The position numbers were made by a program, and so were the translations under genes. A stretch of 54,626 bases of DNA. Origin: Candidatus Nitrosopumilus sp. (GTDB lineage Archaea > Thermoproteota > Nitrososphaeria > Nitrososphaerales > Nitrosopumilaceae). Shown here piece by piece: positions 1 to 8,488 of the stretch. The stretch covers positions 1 to 54,626 of the forward strand of contig JAOTVS010000008.1 of NCBI GenBank assembly GCA_029863275.1, read 5' to 3'. A model generated the notes under the pieces. The model made no database searches, was not told the origin of the DNA, and worked only from the letters and a program-made list of their open reading frames with translations. Numbering within the stretch: the first letter of the stretch is position 1; each line of letters starts with the position of its first letter.

Positions 1-197
1 ATTACTTGCAAAGACTAGAGCAGGAAAAAATAGAGCAAGAAAAAGCATACGCTGAGCAACTCAAAAGAGAAGCCGCAGAAGCTGCGGCAAGATCTCAGGC
101 AAGTGCAGGATCTACTCGTGGTAGTCTCCCAAAAGGATTTGAGACAAAACCAGAACCTGCAAAATCATCTAGAGGCACACTACCAAAAGGTTTCTAG
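1..197 (+). CDS. C-terminal part of a charged coiled-coil protein (5' truncated by the window edge)
   Basis: The frame is open to the left edge, so this is the tail of a longer gene and the TTG at 6 need not be its start. The visible 63 residues begin with a Glu/Lys/Ala-rich stretch (EQEKIEQEKAYAEQL) typical of a single alpha-helix or coiled coil. They end with two copies of a short motif, RGSLPKGF and RGTLPKGF, about 25 residues apart, the second forming the extreme C-terminus. The repeated basic, aromatic tail could be a binding motif, but I recognise no family and assign no function. Confidence 0.6.
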   Translation, partial: YLQRLEQEKIEQEKAYAEQLKREAAEAAARSQASAGSTRGSLPKGFETKPEPAKSSRGTLPKGF

Positions 198-358
198 CCT
201 TTTTCTAATTTTTTATTAAAATTTAATTCCTCCACAAAGGAATTTTTAAATCAAATAGCAGATTAGAGATTATTTTTGATTAAATTTCAGTGATTTAGAG
301 GCTAAAGTTAGTTTCTAGTTTTGTTTTGAATTAAATATCCCTTTTGTTAACTAGGTTT

Positions 359-616
359 ATGGAAATTCACGTATACGATACCTATGTCAAAGCCGCAGAT
401 GGTCATACTATGCACTTTGATGTAATTACTGGTGAAAAAGATCATGATAAAGCCATCACATATGGTAAAGAGTGGTTAAAATCAATCGGTGAGGAAAATT
501 CAGTAATGACAACAAATGAGTGTCAATTCTGCCATTCACAAGGCGCACCAGAGCCTGTAGAACAGGCAATTAAGGAAAAAGGCTACTTTATCCAAAAAAT
601 GGAAGGCTGTCCTTAA
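359..616 (+). CDS. DUF2024 family protein
   Basis: An 85-residue soluble protein starting MEIHVYDTYVKAADG, which matches the DUF2024 pattern as I know it: an N-terminal beta strand 'IHVYDTYV', a middle 'GKEWLKSIGEE', then ECQFCHSQGAPEPV and a C-terminal 'KGYFIQKMEGCP'. A TTG 15 bases upstream would add five residues, but the ATG aligns with the family start, so I chose it. The two Cys of CQFC and the terminal Cys could bind metal. The family has structures but no established function. The gene appears monocistronic, preceded by a TA-rich leader. Confidence 0.8.
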   Translation: MEIHVYDTYVKAADGHTMHFDVITGEKDHDKAITYGKEWLKSIGEENSVMTTNECQFCHSQGAPEPVEQAIKEKGYFIQKMEGCP

Positions 617-672
617 TCATTTTTTCTTTTTTACATGATAAAGTATTTTTTAGATCATTTATTGTAAAGAAT

Positions 673-855
673 ATGGTAGAACAAAAATATTCAAAATGGA
701 CAGTAGAAGGAGATAAGAAAATTAAATGGATTTGTGGTTGTTTTCAAACAGCAGATGATTATTTCAAATTCTGCGATAAACACAATAAAACTTTGAAAAA
801 GGCAATCCGGGCTCAGGTAGATGAGTTAGATATGACACTAATTGTTGAAGATTAG
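673..855 (+). CDS. Small hypothetical protein
   Basis: A 60-residue protein with ATG start and a mixed charged composition. It has a WICGCF segment near residue 20 with two Cys one residue apart, a basic middle (KHNKTLKKAIRAQ) and an acidic end (DELDMTLIVED). It has no membrane segment or signal peptide. Its stop overlaps the stop of the convergent pyrophosphatase gene by three bases, so the two genes share their 3' end. Codon use and length support a real gene, but I cannot name a family. Confidence 0.6.
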   Translation: MVEQKYSKWTVEGDKKIKWICGCFQTADDYFKFCDKHNKTLKKAIRAQVDELDMTLIVED

Positions 856-2891
856 ATAGATATTATTGCAACAAAGGCAGATACAAAGACAATCGCAATT
901 GTGTTGAGTAATTTAATTACGGTGTTAAGGGCAGGACCAGCAGTATCTTTGTATGGATCGCCAATAATATCACCTACTACTGCAACTTTGTGAATTTCAG
1001 ATCCTTTTTCGCCTTTCATCTCAACTAGCTTCTTAGCGTTGTCCCATGCACCGCCAGTGTTTGCTAAGTGATATGCCAATAAGATCCCAGTAACGACTGC
1101 ACCCATCAATAATCCTGCCACTGCAGTTGGTCCTAACAAAATACCTAAAATTATTGGAGAGATAATTGCAACAATTGCAGGTTTCCAAAGTTCTTTAATT
1201 GAGGCAACAGTGGCAATATCCACACATTTGGCATAATCAGGCTTGGATTTTCCTGTAAGAATCCCAGGATCTGCTTTGAATTGCCTTCTAACCTCATCAA
1301 CCATTTTTCCTGCAGCTCGAGAAACACCGTTGATTAATTGACCTGTGATAATAAATGGAATTAAACCACCAATCAACAACCCGACAATAATTGCAGGATT
1401 GGTCAAACTGTAATCTAATTCTAGCACGCCTTCAAAGATATGGGATGCTTCAAATTGAAATGCTTGAATCATTGCCAAAGCAGCCAATGCAGCACTTGCA
1501 ATTGCAAATCCTTTGGTAACGGCTTTAGTAGTATTTCCGACTGCATCTATTTCATCAGTAACTTTACGGTTTTCCTCACCCATTCCAGTCATCTCAACAA
1601 TTCCTCCTGCATTATCTGCAATTGGACCAAATGCATCTATGCTTAGAACAATTCCTGCCAGACTCAACATTGCCATTGCAGTAAGAGAGGTTCCAAATAT
1701 TCCATAAAGTACTGGATCTGCACCTTCTGGAGCAGCTGCTGATGCAATGCTATAAGAAACGATTATTGCAATAACCAGTGCAATCATAAATGGTCCAGTT
1801 GATTGCATTCCTTTGATTATTCCCATTAACGTTAATGAGGCATACCCCCATTTTGCAGAGTCTGCAATTTCTTTTACCGGTTTTTGTTTGTAACTGGTGT
1901 AATAATCTGTAATTTTTTGAATTATTGGAACTAAGATTACTCCAATTACTGTGGATCCAAACAAAGCATATGATGCAGAAGAGTCACCAATAAATTGTGT
2001 AATAAATACAAAGTTCAATCCAATGGCAATAGCTGCTGAAACATAAAATGATCGATTAAGCGGTTTCATTACATCAGTAATATTTTTAGAGCCTACAATT
2101 ACAACTCCAATGATTGATGCAATCATTCCCGAAGAGCCAATTAAAAGTGGATAAAGGAAAAAGTTTGGAGCTCCAATTAATGCCGCTATTAATAACGCTG
2201 CAAGAATTGTAACAATATAAGATTCGTAAACATCAGACCCCATTCCTGCTGCATCACCTACATTATCGCCCACATTATCTGCAATGGTTGCAGGATTCCT
2301 TGGATCATCTTCTGGAATATTTGCTTCAACCTTTCCTACTAAATCTGCTCCCATGTCAGCTGCTTTAGTAAAAATTCCTCCCCCAATTCTGATAAACAAT
2401 GCAATAAGACTAGCTCCAATTCCTACACCTGCAATCGTAATTGGGTCGGGGTAAATCATGTAAAGACCGGTAATTGCCAAAAGTGCCATTGCCGGTACGG
2501 CAAGACCAACAGTAGCTCCACCCCTAAAGGCCATAGCAAATGTTTTTCCTAGTCCACTTCCACTTAGATTAGCAGCTCTTACTGCTGCTTTTACAGTGAT
2601 TTTTAATGAAATAATTCCTGCAACTGCTGAAAGAGCCGCACCTACGGCAAATGCAATGCCATTTGATGGTGTAAGGAACACTCCAATGATAACTGTTAAT
2701 GCTATTGCTACGGGAATAATAATTTTCATTTCTCTTTTTAGAAATGCCGCAGCTCCTTCCTTGACTGCATTTGAAATTTCCATCATTTCCTTTGTTCCAG
2801 AAGGTTGTTTTGTAATCCATGCAACCAATCCTCCTGCAACTAAAAATGATGCAATACCTGCCATAAAGGGCAGAATTTCAGCAAATTCCAT
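852..2891 (-). CDS. hppA: Membrane-bound proton-translocating pyrophosphatase, K+-independent type
   Basis: A 679-residue, multi-spanning membrane protein that couples hydrolysis of pyrophosphate to ion pumping. The substrate loop is clear: DMGADLVGKVEANIPEDDP, followed by the Asp-rich NVGDNVGDAAGMGSD. A second acidic cluster lies near the C-terminus (VGDIIGDPYKDTAGP). Lys456 in GNTTKAVTKG is the residue that, in studied family members, marks K+-independent enzymes (Ala in K+-dependent ones); it favours H+ pumping. Full length for the family. It would recover energy from PPi released by biosynthesis. The SprT-like gene lies 36 bases upstream on the same strand. Confidence 0.95.
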   Translation of the reverse strand: MEFAEILPFMAGIASFLVAGGLVAWITKQPSGTKEMMEISNAVKEGAAAFLKREMKIIIPVAIALTVIIGVFLTPSNGIAFAVGAALSAVAGIISLKITVKAAVRAANLSGSGLGKTFAMAFRGGATVGLAVPAMALLAITGLYMIYPDPITIAGVGIGASLIALFIRIGGGIFTKAADMGADLVGKVEANIPEDDPRNPATIADNVGDNVGDAAGMGSDVYESYIVTILAALLIAALIGAPNFFLYPLLIGSSGMIASIIGVVIVGSKNITDVMKPLNRSFYVSAAIAIGLNFVFITQFIGDSSASYALFGSTVIGVILVPIIQKITDYYTSYKQKPVKEIADSAKWGYASLTLMGIIKGMQSTGPFMIALVIAIIVSYSIASAAAPEGADPVLYGIFGTSLTAMAMLSLAGIVLSIDAFGPIADNAGGIVEMTGMGEENRKVTDEIDAVGNTTKAVTKGFAIASAALAALAMIQAFQFEASHIFEGVLELDYSLTNPAIIVGLLIGGLIPFIITGQLINGVSRAAGKMVDEVRRQFKADPGILTGKSKPDYAKCVDIATVASIKELWKPAIVAIISPIILGILLGPTAVAGLLMGAVVTGILLAYHLANTGGAWDNAKKLVEMKGEKGSEIHKVAVVGDIIGDPYKDTAGPALNTVIKLLNTIAIVFVSAFVAIISI

Positions 2892-2927
2892 ATTATACTC
2901 AGCTTGCCTAAATCTTGGAAATATAAA

Positions 2928-3305
2928 TCAAATAGCAGAGATTGTTGCTCTTTTTCGATATGGTAAAAATGTTTTTCCTCTTAGTCCCTGACGAACTAGT
3001 TTGTTGAATCTTTTACCATGTGCAAGATATGGAAATCTCAAATGAATTAGTTCATGAACAAGAGTGTTTTCAAGTGTTTTCTCATCAGGGATTTTCCTCA
3101 CGTTAATGAAAACTAAATTGTACTGCAAATAAGATACACCATAATATTTGTACGCAGAAGTTCTTCTACCTTCTGTCATTTCTTTAGGCATATCTAAGAC
3201 CTCTTTTGTAGATAGAAGAATCCGTGGTTCTGGAATAGAAAAACGGCTCGAATAGATTCCAATTTTTTCTAATATTTCTAATTGAAGGTCAGGGGTTAAT
3301 TTCAC
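2928..3305 (-). CDS. SprT-/YgjP-like zinc metallopeptidase domain protein
   Basis: A 125-residue soluble protein with a GTG start. It carries the zinc-peptidase signature HELIH near residue 90, followed about 10 residues later by a third possible ligand in AHGKRF. This HExxH...H arrangement and the compact size fit the SprT-like/YgjP (WLM-related) group. These proteins are small metallopeptidase domains without an obvious secretion signal. Substrate is unknown. It lies directly upstream of hppA on the same strand and may be cotranscribed with it, though no functional link is evident. Confidence 0.7.
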   Translation of the reverse strand: MKLTPDLQLEILEKIGIYSSRFSIPEPRILLSTKEVLDMPKEMTEGRRTSAYKYYGVSYLQYNLVFINVRKIPDEKTLENTLVHELIHLRFPYLAHGKRFNKLVRQGLRGKTFLPYRKRATISAI

Positions 3306-3507
3306 AATGTTTTTTAAATTAATTGATGTTTATCTTAGAACGTTAATTTTTTGTACAAATAGAGTATAACGCATTTGATAATAATAAATTGTGCAAAAAA
3401 TTCTAGTGTTGTTTATTTTGCTCGTTTCTATAAAGATGAATTAATAGGGTCAGATTATTTTATAGTGTAATCACGAATCATACAGCCACCGTCTCATCAC
3501 ACCCCAA

Positions 3508-4005
3508 TTATTTCATTGAATCAAGTAGTTTTTGTGTTTTATTTCTAATTTCTGGAGTAATCTTGACAATTACTAAACCTTCATTCGGTTGGCCATACAT
3601 TACCACCGAATTTTCGGGAGCATAGACGCAAACTGGAAGAACTAAAAGATCTTCCTCCCCATTTACCAAAATTCTAACAGGCGTAGGAGAGATTACGGCT
3701 TTTTTTATTATTTCAATACTTTGATTGGTTACCTCAGCAGCAGGATTATCACATCTGAGAAAAGTTGAAATTTCAAAATTTTCAGGAATATTTCGCTTTA
3801 TTCTTTTTTCTTGTCCGTCAATTATTTGTAAAGACGGAATAATGCCAAAATCATTCAATTTCTCTGTAGTTCTATCCCCTACAGTAATTATGTAAGAAAT
3901 TCCGGAAATATGTTTTTGAATATTTTTTTTGTCAACCTCACTTTCTGGCAGTAATTCACCTAAAGGAATTTTCAAATGTTCTCTTAGGTTATCTGGTAAT
4001 TTCAC
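3508..4005 (-). CDS. GTP-dependent dephospho-CoA kinase (DUF359)
   Basis: A 165-residue soluble protein matching the archaeal GTP-dependent dephospho-CoA kinase family, which performs the last step of CoA synthesis. Recognisable blocks are P-G-L near the N-terminus (IPLGELLPE), the ITVGDRTTEKL segment, PSLQIIDGQEKR and, in the middle, a RCDNPAAEVT segment ending in conserved GEEDLL. It starts with GTG, 11 bases after the stop of the Mrp-type ATPase on the same strand, so the two are very probably one operon. The last 24 bases encode a basic tail. Confidence 0.85.
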   Translation of the reverse strand: MKLPDNLREHLKIPLGELLPESEVDKKNIQKHISGISYIITVGDRTTEKLNDFGIIPSLQIIDGQEKRIKRNIPENFEISTFLRCDNPAAEVTNQSIEIIKKAVISPTPVRILVNGEEDLLVLPVCVYAPENSVVMYGQPNEGLVIVKITPEIRNKTQKLLDSMK

Positions 4006-4016
4006 AAGAATCGAGA

Positions 4017-5129
4017 TTAATTAGTACTAGCCTCTGGAGCAGATTCTTCATTGTTGTTTTCAGATGCCATTTCTTCTTGCAACCTTGATGCAAGAATGCT
4101 GCATTGACCAGCAATATTTTTTGCAGCCTTTCTAAATGCAATAGCACTTGGAGAATCAGGGTTTGAAATCATAATTGGTTTGCCTAAGTCAGAACCAGAC
4201 ATTATTCCAGAGTTTAAAGGAATTTCACCCAGAAAAGGAATTTTAAACTGTTCGCTTATTTTTTTGGCACCACCATCACCAAAGATATAGTGTTTATCAT
4301 TACAGTTAGGACAAATAAAGTGACTCATGTTTTCTACAACACCAATAATTGGGACATTTAGTTTTTCAAACATTCCAATTGCTTTTACTGCCACATTACT
4401 TGCAACATCTTGAGGAGTCGTTACTACTAAGATTCCGGTAATAGGAATTGTTTGTGCAAGTGTTAGTGGAATATCACCTGTTCCTGGTGGAAGATCTACA
4501 ATTAGATAATCCAAGTTAGACCAATTAGTATCAACCAAAAATTGTTTTAAAATACCAGAAATAATTGGACCTCTGTAAATTGCAGCTTGATGAGCTTGCT
4601 CAGCAAAGAAACCAAACGATACCACTTGAAGTCCATTTGAGTCTGCAGGCTGTAGTTTATTGTCTTCTACTTCCATATACCCATCTTTCATTCCGAGCAT
4701 TAATGGAATACTTGGACCATAGATATCTGCATCAAGTAAACCAACTTTAGCTCCAGTTTGAGATAATGCCAAAGCCAAATTCAGTGATACTGTAGATTTT
4801 CCAACACCTCCTTTTCCGCTTGCAACACCAATGATATTTTTCACCGTTTTCATCGCAGTGTCTTCATCCAGTGAACGACCTTCCATAACTTTAGCAGTAA
4901 CATTAAGATCAAATTTCTTTACATCATTTAACTCACCAATTACTTTTCTGACATCATCTTCAATCTCGACATTAAATGGACATGCCGGAGTTGTAAGCTC
5001 CAAAGTAAATTTTAGATTGCCATCGTTAAGCTCCAAATCTTTTATCATTCCCATTGAAACAATATCTTTTTTCAAGTCCGGATCAATTACAGTACTGAGT
5101 TTTTCAAGAACTTGATCTATGCCAACCAA
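4017..5129 (-). CDS. Mrp/NBP35-type Fe-S cluster carrier ATPase with N-terminal MIP18-like domain
   Basis: A 370-residue protein. Residues 1-85 form a MIP18/DUF59-like domain containing TTPACPF. Residues 95-345 form the ParA/MinD-like ATPase with a deviant Walker A (SGKGGVGKST at about 104-113), DADIYGPS and the LIVDLPPGTGD block. The CPNC motif in the C-terminal third is the bridging Fe-S site of the family. This two-domain architecture is usual for Mrp/ApbC carriers that hand clusters to apo-proteins. The C-terminal 25 residues are acidic and probably disordered. Starts with TTG; no in-frame ATG lies nearby upstream. The divergent RNA polymerase operon shares the 117-base promoter region. 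Confidence 0.93.
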   Translation of the reverse strand: MVGIDQVLEKLSTVIDPDLKKDIVSMGMIKDLELNDGNLKFTLELTTPACPFNVEIEDDVRKVIGELNDVKKFDLNVTAKVMEGRSLDEDTAMKTVKNIIGVASGKGGVGKSTVSLNLALALSQTGAKVGLLDADIYGPSIPLMLGMKDGYMEVEDNKLQPADSNGLQVVSFGFFAEQAHQAAIYRGPIISGILKQFLVDTNWSNLDYLIVDLPPGTGDIPLTLAQTIPITGILVVTTPQDVASNVAVKAIGMFEKLNVPIIGVVENMSHFICPNCNDKHYIFGDGGAKKISEQFKIPFLGEIPLNSGIMSGSDLGKPIMISNPDSPSAIAFRKAAKNIAGQCSILASRLQEEMASENNNEESAPEASTN

Positions 5130-5246
5130 TGGTGAAAACGGCCTGTTACTTTATTTAAACATAAGTCAAATAGAATACCCTCAAAAGCATATAATATCCA
5201 CAAATTCTTTCTTAAAATCAACCTAAATTACCCAAAGATTCATAAA

Positions 5247-5876
5247 TTGAAATTTGAGGAAATATCACAGTTGTTTTCTATATCTACTTTAGGTGATGTC
5301 GTTAGGATTCCCCCAAGCTTGTTTGGAACTACACTAAAGAAAGCAGCATTGAATATTCTCAAAGAAAAGTACGAGAGTATGATTAACGCTGATTTGGGTT
5401 ACATTATCATGATTTTAGATGCCAAAGTAGAAGAGATGGGAAAAATGATAGCAGGAGATGGTGGAACTTTCCATAAAGTTGAATTTGATGCTTTAACTTT
5501 TTATCCAAAACTTCAAGAAATAGTTCAAGGAGAAATTGTAGATATTACAGACTTTGGAGCATTTGTAAGAATAGGACCAACTGATGCGCTATTACACCTA
5601 TCACAAGTTATGGATGATTATCTAAAAAGTGATGTAAAATCTGGAATGATTCTAGCTAATCAAAGTGGAAGAACATTAAAAGTTGGATCAACTTTACGTG
5701 CAAGAATTACGGCAGTTTCGTTAGGTAAAGCAGCTACAATGGGAAAAATTGGAATCACATGCAGACAGCCATTCCTTGGTGCCAATGAATGGATTGAAGA
5801 GGAAATAAAAAAGGCAAGTGGAGGTTCGGATGAATCTGCAAAGTCCACAGAAGAAGTAAAAGCTGAGGCAAGTTAA
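5247..5876 (+). CDS. rpoE1: DNA-directed RNA polymerase subunit E' (Rpo7/Rpb7)
   Basis: Archaeal Rpb7 homologue that forms the polymerase stalk with Rpb4 and helps open the promoter. The N-terminal RNP-like domain contains DVVRIPPSLFGT. The S1/OB domain follows from about residue 90 (GEIVDITDFGAFVRIGP, DALLHLSQ). The longest frame starts at TTG 5247. The TTG at 5271 gives MFSISTLGDVVRIPP, which matches the usual N-terminus better, and it has a purine-rich GAGGA (5257-5261) at ribosome-binding distance, so it may be the true start. The tail is acidic. Spt4 follows after two bases. Confidence 0.93.
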   Translation: MKFEEISQLFSISTLGDVVRIPPSLFGTTLKKAALNILKEKYESMINADLGYIIMILDAKVEEMGKMIAGDGGTFHKVEFDALTFYPKLQEIVQGEIVDITDFGAFVRIGPTDALLHLSQVMDDYLKSDVKSGMILANQSGRTLKVGSTLRARITAVSLGKAATMGKIGITCRQPFLGANEWIEEEIKKASGGSDESAKSTEEVKAEAS

Positions 5877-5878
5877 AG

Positions 5879-6067
5879 ATGGCCCGAGAAATGGCTTGTA
5901 GAAAATGCAAGTTTGTTACCATTGGTAAAGTTTGTCCCAACTGTAAATCATCAGATTTAACACCTGATTGGAATGGAGTGGTCTTAATAGTAGAGCCAAC
6001 ACATTCTCAAATAGCAGCTACTCTTGGTATTAAAACAAAAGGCAAGTATGCCATCAAAGTGACATAA
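5879..6067 (+). CDS. spt4: Transcription elongation factor Spt4 (RpoE'')
   Basis: A 62-residue zinc-ribbon protein with four Cys at positions 7, 10, 19 and 22 (CRKC, CPNC) followed by the conserved SDLTPDWNGVVLIVEP and the terminal GKYAIKV. This is the archaeal Spt4, which pairs with Spt5 (NusG) to keep RNA polymerase processive. It starts two bases after the stop of rpoE1, the usual archaeal arrangement, so it is cotranscribed with it. Full length for the family. Confidence 0.95.
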   Translation: MAREMACRKCKFVTIGKVCPNCKSSDLTPDWNGVVLIVEPTHSQIAATLGIKTKGKYAIKVT

Positions 6068-6124
6068 AAAATAATTTATAACTACACCAAATCATTAAAA
6101 TTCCAACCAAATTATTAAACAACG

Positions 6125-6943
6125 TTGGCATTCAATTTAAAAAAAGAATTACAAAGTTTTTTGTCTGAAGATGTTGGTAAAGGAGATATTACAAGTTCTC
6201 TTTTAGCCAAAAAAAAAATTTCAGCTAGGATAATTTCACGAGAAAATGCCATTGTTGCAGGAGTTAAATTTGCAAAAGAGATTTTTGAGATCAAAGGATG
6301 TAAAGTTCAAATTCTAAAAAAGGATGGTCAAAAAGTAAATCCAAATCAGATAATAATGATTATTTCAGGGGATGCAAGAAAAATCCTTACCTGTGAAAGA
6401 ACCGCTTTGAATCTTTTAACTAGAATGAGTGGGATTGCCACTCAAACAAGAAATCTTATAGAAAAAATTCCAAATAAGAAAACAAAACTTTATGCTACTC
6501 GAAAAACTGCACCCGGTCTAAGGTTTTTTGATAAAGAAGCAGTAAAGATTGGTGGAGGAGAAAAACATCGATTAAAGCTAGATGAAATGGTGATGATTAA
6601 AGACAATCACATTGCAGTTAGTAATTCTCTTTTAAATTTGATCCAAAGTGCTAAAAAACGATATAAAAAATTTGAAGTAGAGGTTGAGAATAATTCAGAT
6701 GCAATTTTAGCTGCAAAAGAAGGTGCTACAATAATTATGTTAGATAATTTTTCCCCAGCCCAAATAAAAAAAACCATTCAGAATCTAAAAATAAAGAAAC
6801 TTCGTCATAAGGTCAAAATTGAAGCTTCTGGAGGAATTACATCAAGAAATATTTCCCAGTATGCTAAAACAGGTGTAGATATAATTTCAGTTGGCAGTAT
6901 TACTAATTCTGTAAACGGAATAGATATGAGCTTAGAAATTTAA
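6125..6943 (+). CDS. nadC: Nicotinate-nucleotide pyrophosphorylase (quinolinate phosphoribosyltransferase)
   Basis: A 272-residue enzyme that converts quinolinate and PRPP to nicotinate mononucleotide, CO2 and PPi in de novo NAD synthesis. It has the N-terminal EDVGKGDITS, the ERTALNLLTRMSGIAT helix, ATRKTAPGLR and GGGEKHR substrate motifs, and the barrel segments EVEVEN, IMLDNF, EASGGI and DIISVGS. It starts with TTG 57 bases after spt4; no ATG fits. The stop overlaps the convergent TPR gene. The partner genes nadA and nadX lie just beyond on the opposite strand, so all three pathway genes cluster here. Confidence 0.94.
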   Translation: MAFNLKKELQSFLSEDVGKGDITSSLLAKKKISARIISRENAIVAGVKFAKEIFEIKGCKVQILKKDGQKVNPNQIIMIISGDARKILTCERTALNLLTRMSGIATQTRNLIEKIPNKKTKLYATRKTAPGLRFFDKEAVKIGGGEKHRLKLDEMVMIKDNHIAVSNSLLNLIQSAKKRYKKFEVEVENNSDAILAAKEGATIIMLDNFSPAQIKKTIQNLKIKKLRHKVKIEASGGITSRNISQYAKTGVDIISVGSITNSVNGIDMSLEI

Positions 6944-7344
6944 TTATTTTTTGCAGACTCTATTTTTTTCAACAATTCTGCAACACCTTTGTTTTTAGGA
7001 TCAATTTCTTTAATCGTGTTGCAATTGTTGATTGCTTGTACAAAATTGCCTAATCGAAAATAGGAATTGGCATTTAGAATCAAAACATCAATATCATGTG
7101 TAGCGATTTTCAGTGATTTTTCAAAATACGAAATCGCCGTTCTGTATTTACCTCTCATGTAATAAATTCCCCCTACTATAAACAAAATATTATTTTCATC
7201 AGGATCTTCTTTTAAAATTTTAGATCCAATTTTCAAGGCAGAATCATACTTTTTTTCTTTTACTAATTGTCTCAGTTCCTTCTTTTTCTTTGAAATATTT
7301 TTTTTCTGTGGATCCTTTGATCCCAAACCAAATAGTCCTACCAA
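6940..7344 (-). CDS. TPR-repeat protein
   Basis: A 134-residue soluble protein starting at TTG. The first 30 residues are strongly basic (KKNISKKKKELRQLVKEKK). Two to three tetratricopeptide repeats follow, with characteristic spacing: YDSALKIGSKILKEDPDE, YRTAISYFEKSLKIA and FVQAINNCNTIKEIDPKN. TPRs mediate protein-protein contacts; the partner is unknown. The stop overlaps the nadC stop by two bases in convergent orientation. The gene is 90 bases upstream in map order from nadA but both are read leftward, so nadA could follow it only with its own promoter. Confidence 0.75.
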   Translation of the reverse strand: MVGLFGLGSKDPQKKNISKKKKELRQLVKEKKYDSALKIGSKILKEDPDENNILFIVGGIYYMRGKYRTAISYFEKSLKIATHDIDVLILNANSYFRLGNFVQAINNCNTIKEIDPKNKGVAELLKKIESAKNN

Positions 7345-7437
7345 CCTATCATCAAATCAGTGTACCCAAATAATACCCTTAATGAGCCTAAAACTAAAAA
7401 ATCAAAAAGATATTGGGAATAAAAAAAATCTGTTATG

Positions 7438-8394
7438 CTAACTAATTGCAAGCATTCTATCTATTGCCAACCTTGCCTTGTCTGCGATTTCTTTAGGTAC
7501 AGTAACCTCGTACTTGTCTTCAACTAGAGAGTCATATACTTTTTCTAGAGTGTTCATTTTCATATATTGGCATTCTGCCTTATCTGATGCAGGAAGAAAT
7601 GTTTTGCCAGGATTTTGTTGTCTCATACGATACAAGATTCCAGTTTCCGTTGCTACAACAAAGTTTTTTGTAGCAGAGTCATGTGCGTGATTTAACATTC
7701 CTTCGGTAGACAATATTGAGACTTTTCTATCATCATAGCTCCCTGATGCCAAATCATACATCATTGGAGTGGTGCAACTGCATTCTGGGTGAATTAAAAA
7801 TTCAGCTTCTTTCATAGAATTTAATTTTTCTGTAACATCATCTGGAGTAATTCCTGCATGAACGTGACATTCACCTGCCCAAATATGCATATTTTTTCTT
7901 CCAGTCATCTTTGCAACGTAAGAGCCCAAAAACATATCAGGTAAAAATAAGATATCCTTTTTTTCAGGGATTGCCTTTACAACATTTACTGCATTTGATG
8001 AGGTGCAACAATAATCCAGTTCGGATTTAATTTCAGCAGTAGTATTTACATATCCAACTGTAATTGCATTAGGATTTTGTTTTTTCCAATTTTTTAATTC
8101 ACCTAGTGTAATAGAATCAGATAGTGAGCAACCTGCTTGCAAATCCGGAACTAATACTTTTTTGTTAGGACTGATAATTGCAGCAGTTTCTGCCATAAAG
8201 TGAACACCACAAAACAAAATTGTTTTTTGGTCAACTTTGGCTGCTTGTCTCGATAGACCTAAAGAGTCACCTGTAAAATCGGCAACATCTTGAATGCCAG
8301 GTATTTGGTAATTATGAGCTAGAATTACGACATCTTTTTGTTTTTTTAGACGTGTAATCTCTTCTTGTAATTTTGAAGTATCTTGAACTAACAT
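7438..8394 (-). CDS. nadA: Quinolinate synthase
   Basis: A 318-residue [4Fe-4S] enzyme that condenses iminoaspartate with dihydroxyacetone phosphate to quinolinate. Motifs seen are ILAHNYQIPGIQDVADF near residue 25, FCGVHFMAETA, the DLQAGCSL loop and YVNTTAEIKSELDYCC. Three Cys that fit the cluster ligands lie in DYCCTSSN, HPECSC and KAECQYM. Starts with ATG. nadX (aspartate dehydrogenase), which would supply iminoaspartate, lies 94 bases upstream on the same strand, consistent with a nadX-nadA transcript. Confidence 0.95.
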   Translation of the reverse strand: MLVQDTSKLQEEITRLKKQKDVVILAHNYQIPGIQDVADFTGDSLGLSRQAAKVDQKTILFCGVHFMAETAAIISPNKKVLVPDLQAGCSLSDSITLGELKNWKKQNPNAITVGYVNTTAEIKSELDYCCTSSNAVNVVKAIPEKKDILFLPDMFLGSYVAKMTGRKNMHIWAGECHVHAGITPDDVTEKLNSMKEAEFLIHPECSCTTPMMYDLASGSYDDRKVSILSTEGMLNHAHDSATKNFVVATETGILYRMRQQNPGKTFLPASDKAECQYMKMNTLEKVYDSLVEDKYEVTVPKEIADKARLAIDRMLAIS

Positions 8395-8488
8395 AGTACA
8401 TAATAAAATAATGAATTATTGAATTTAAAGAATAAGAAGATGCCCATTATATTATCAAATATTGGCAATACAGGCAATTTTTGCCATA

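Noticed and set aside
2596-2991. 131-codon plus-strand frame opposite hppA
   Set aside because: Lies inside the pyrophosphatase and the metallopeptidase coding regions; no family features.
3391-3444. 17-codon frame MQKILVLFILLVSIKMN
   Set aside because: Too short, with no coupling or promoter evidence.
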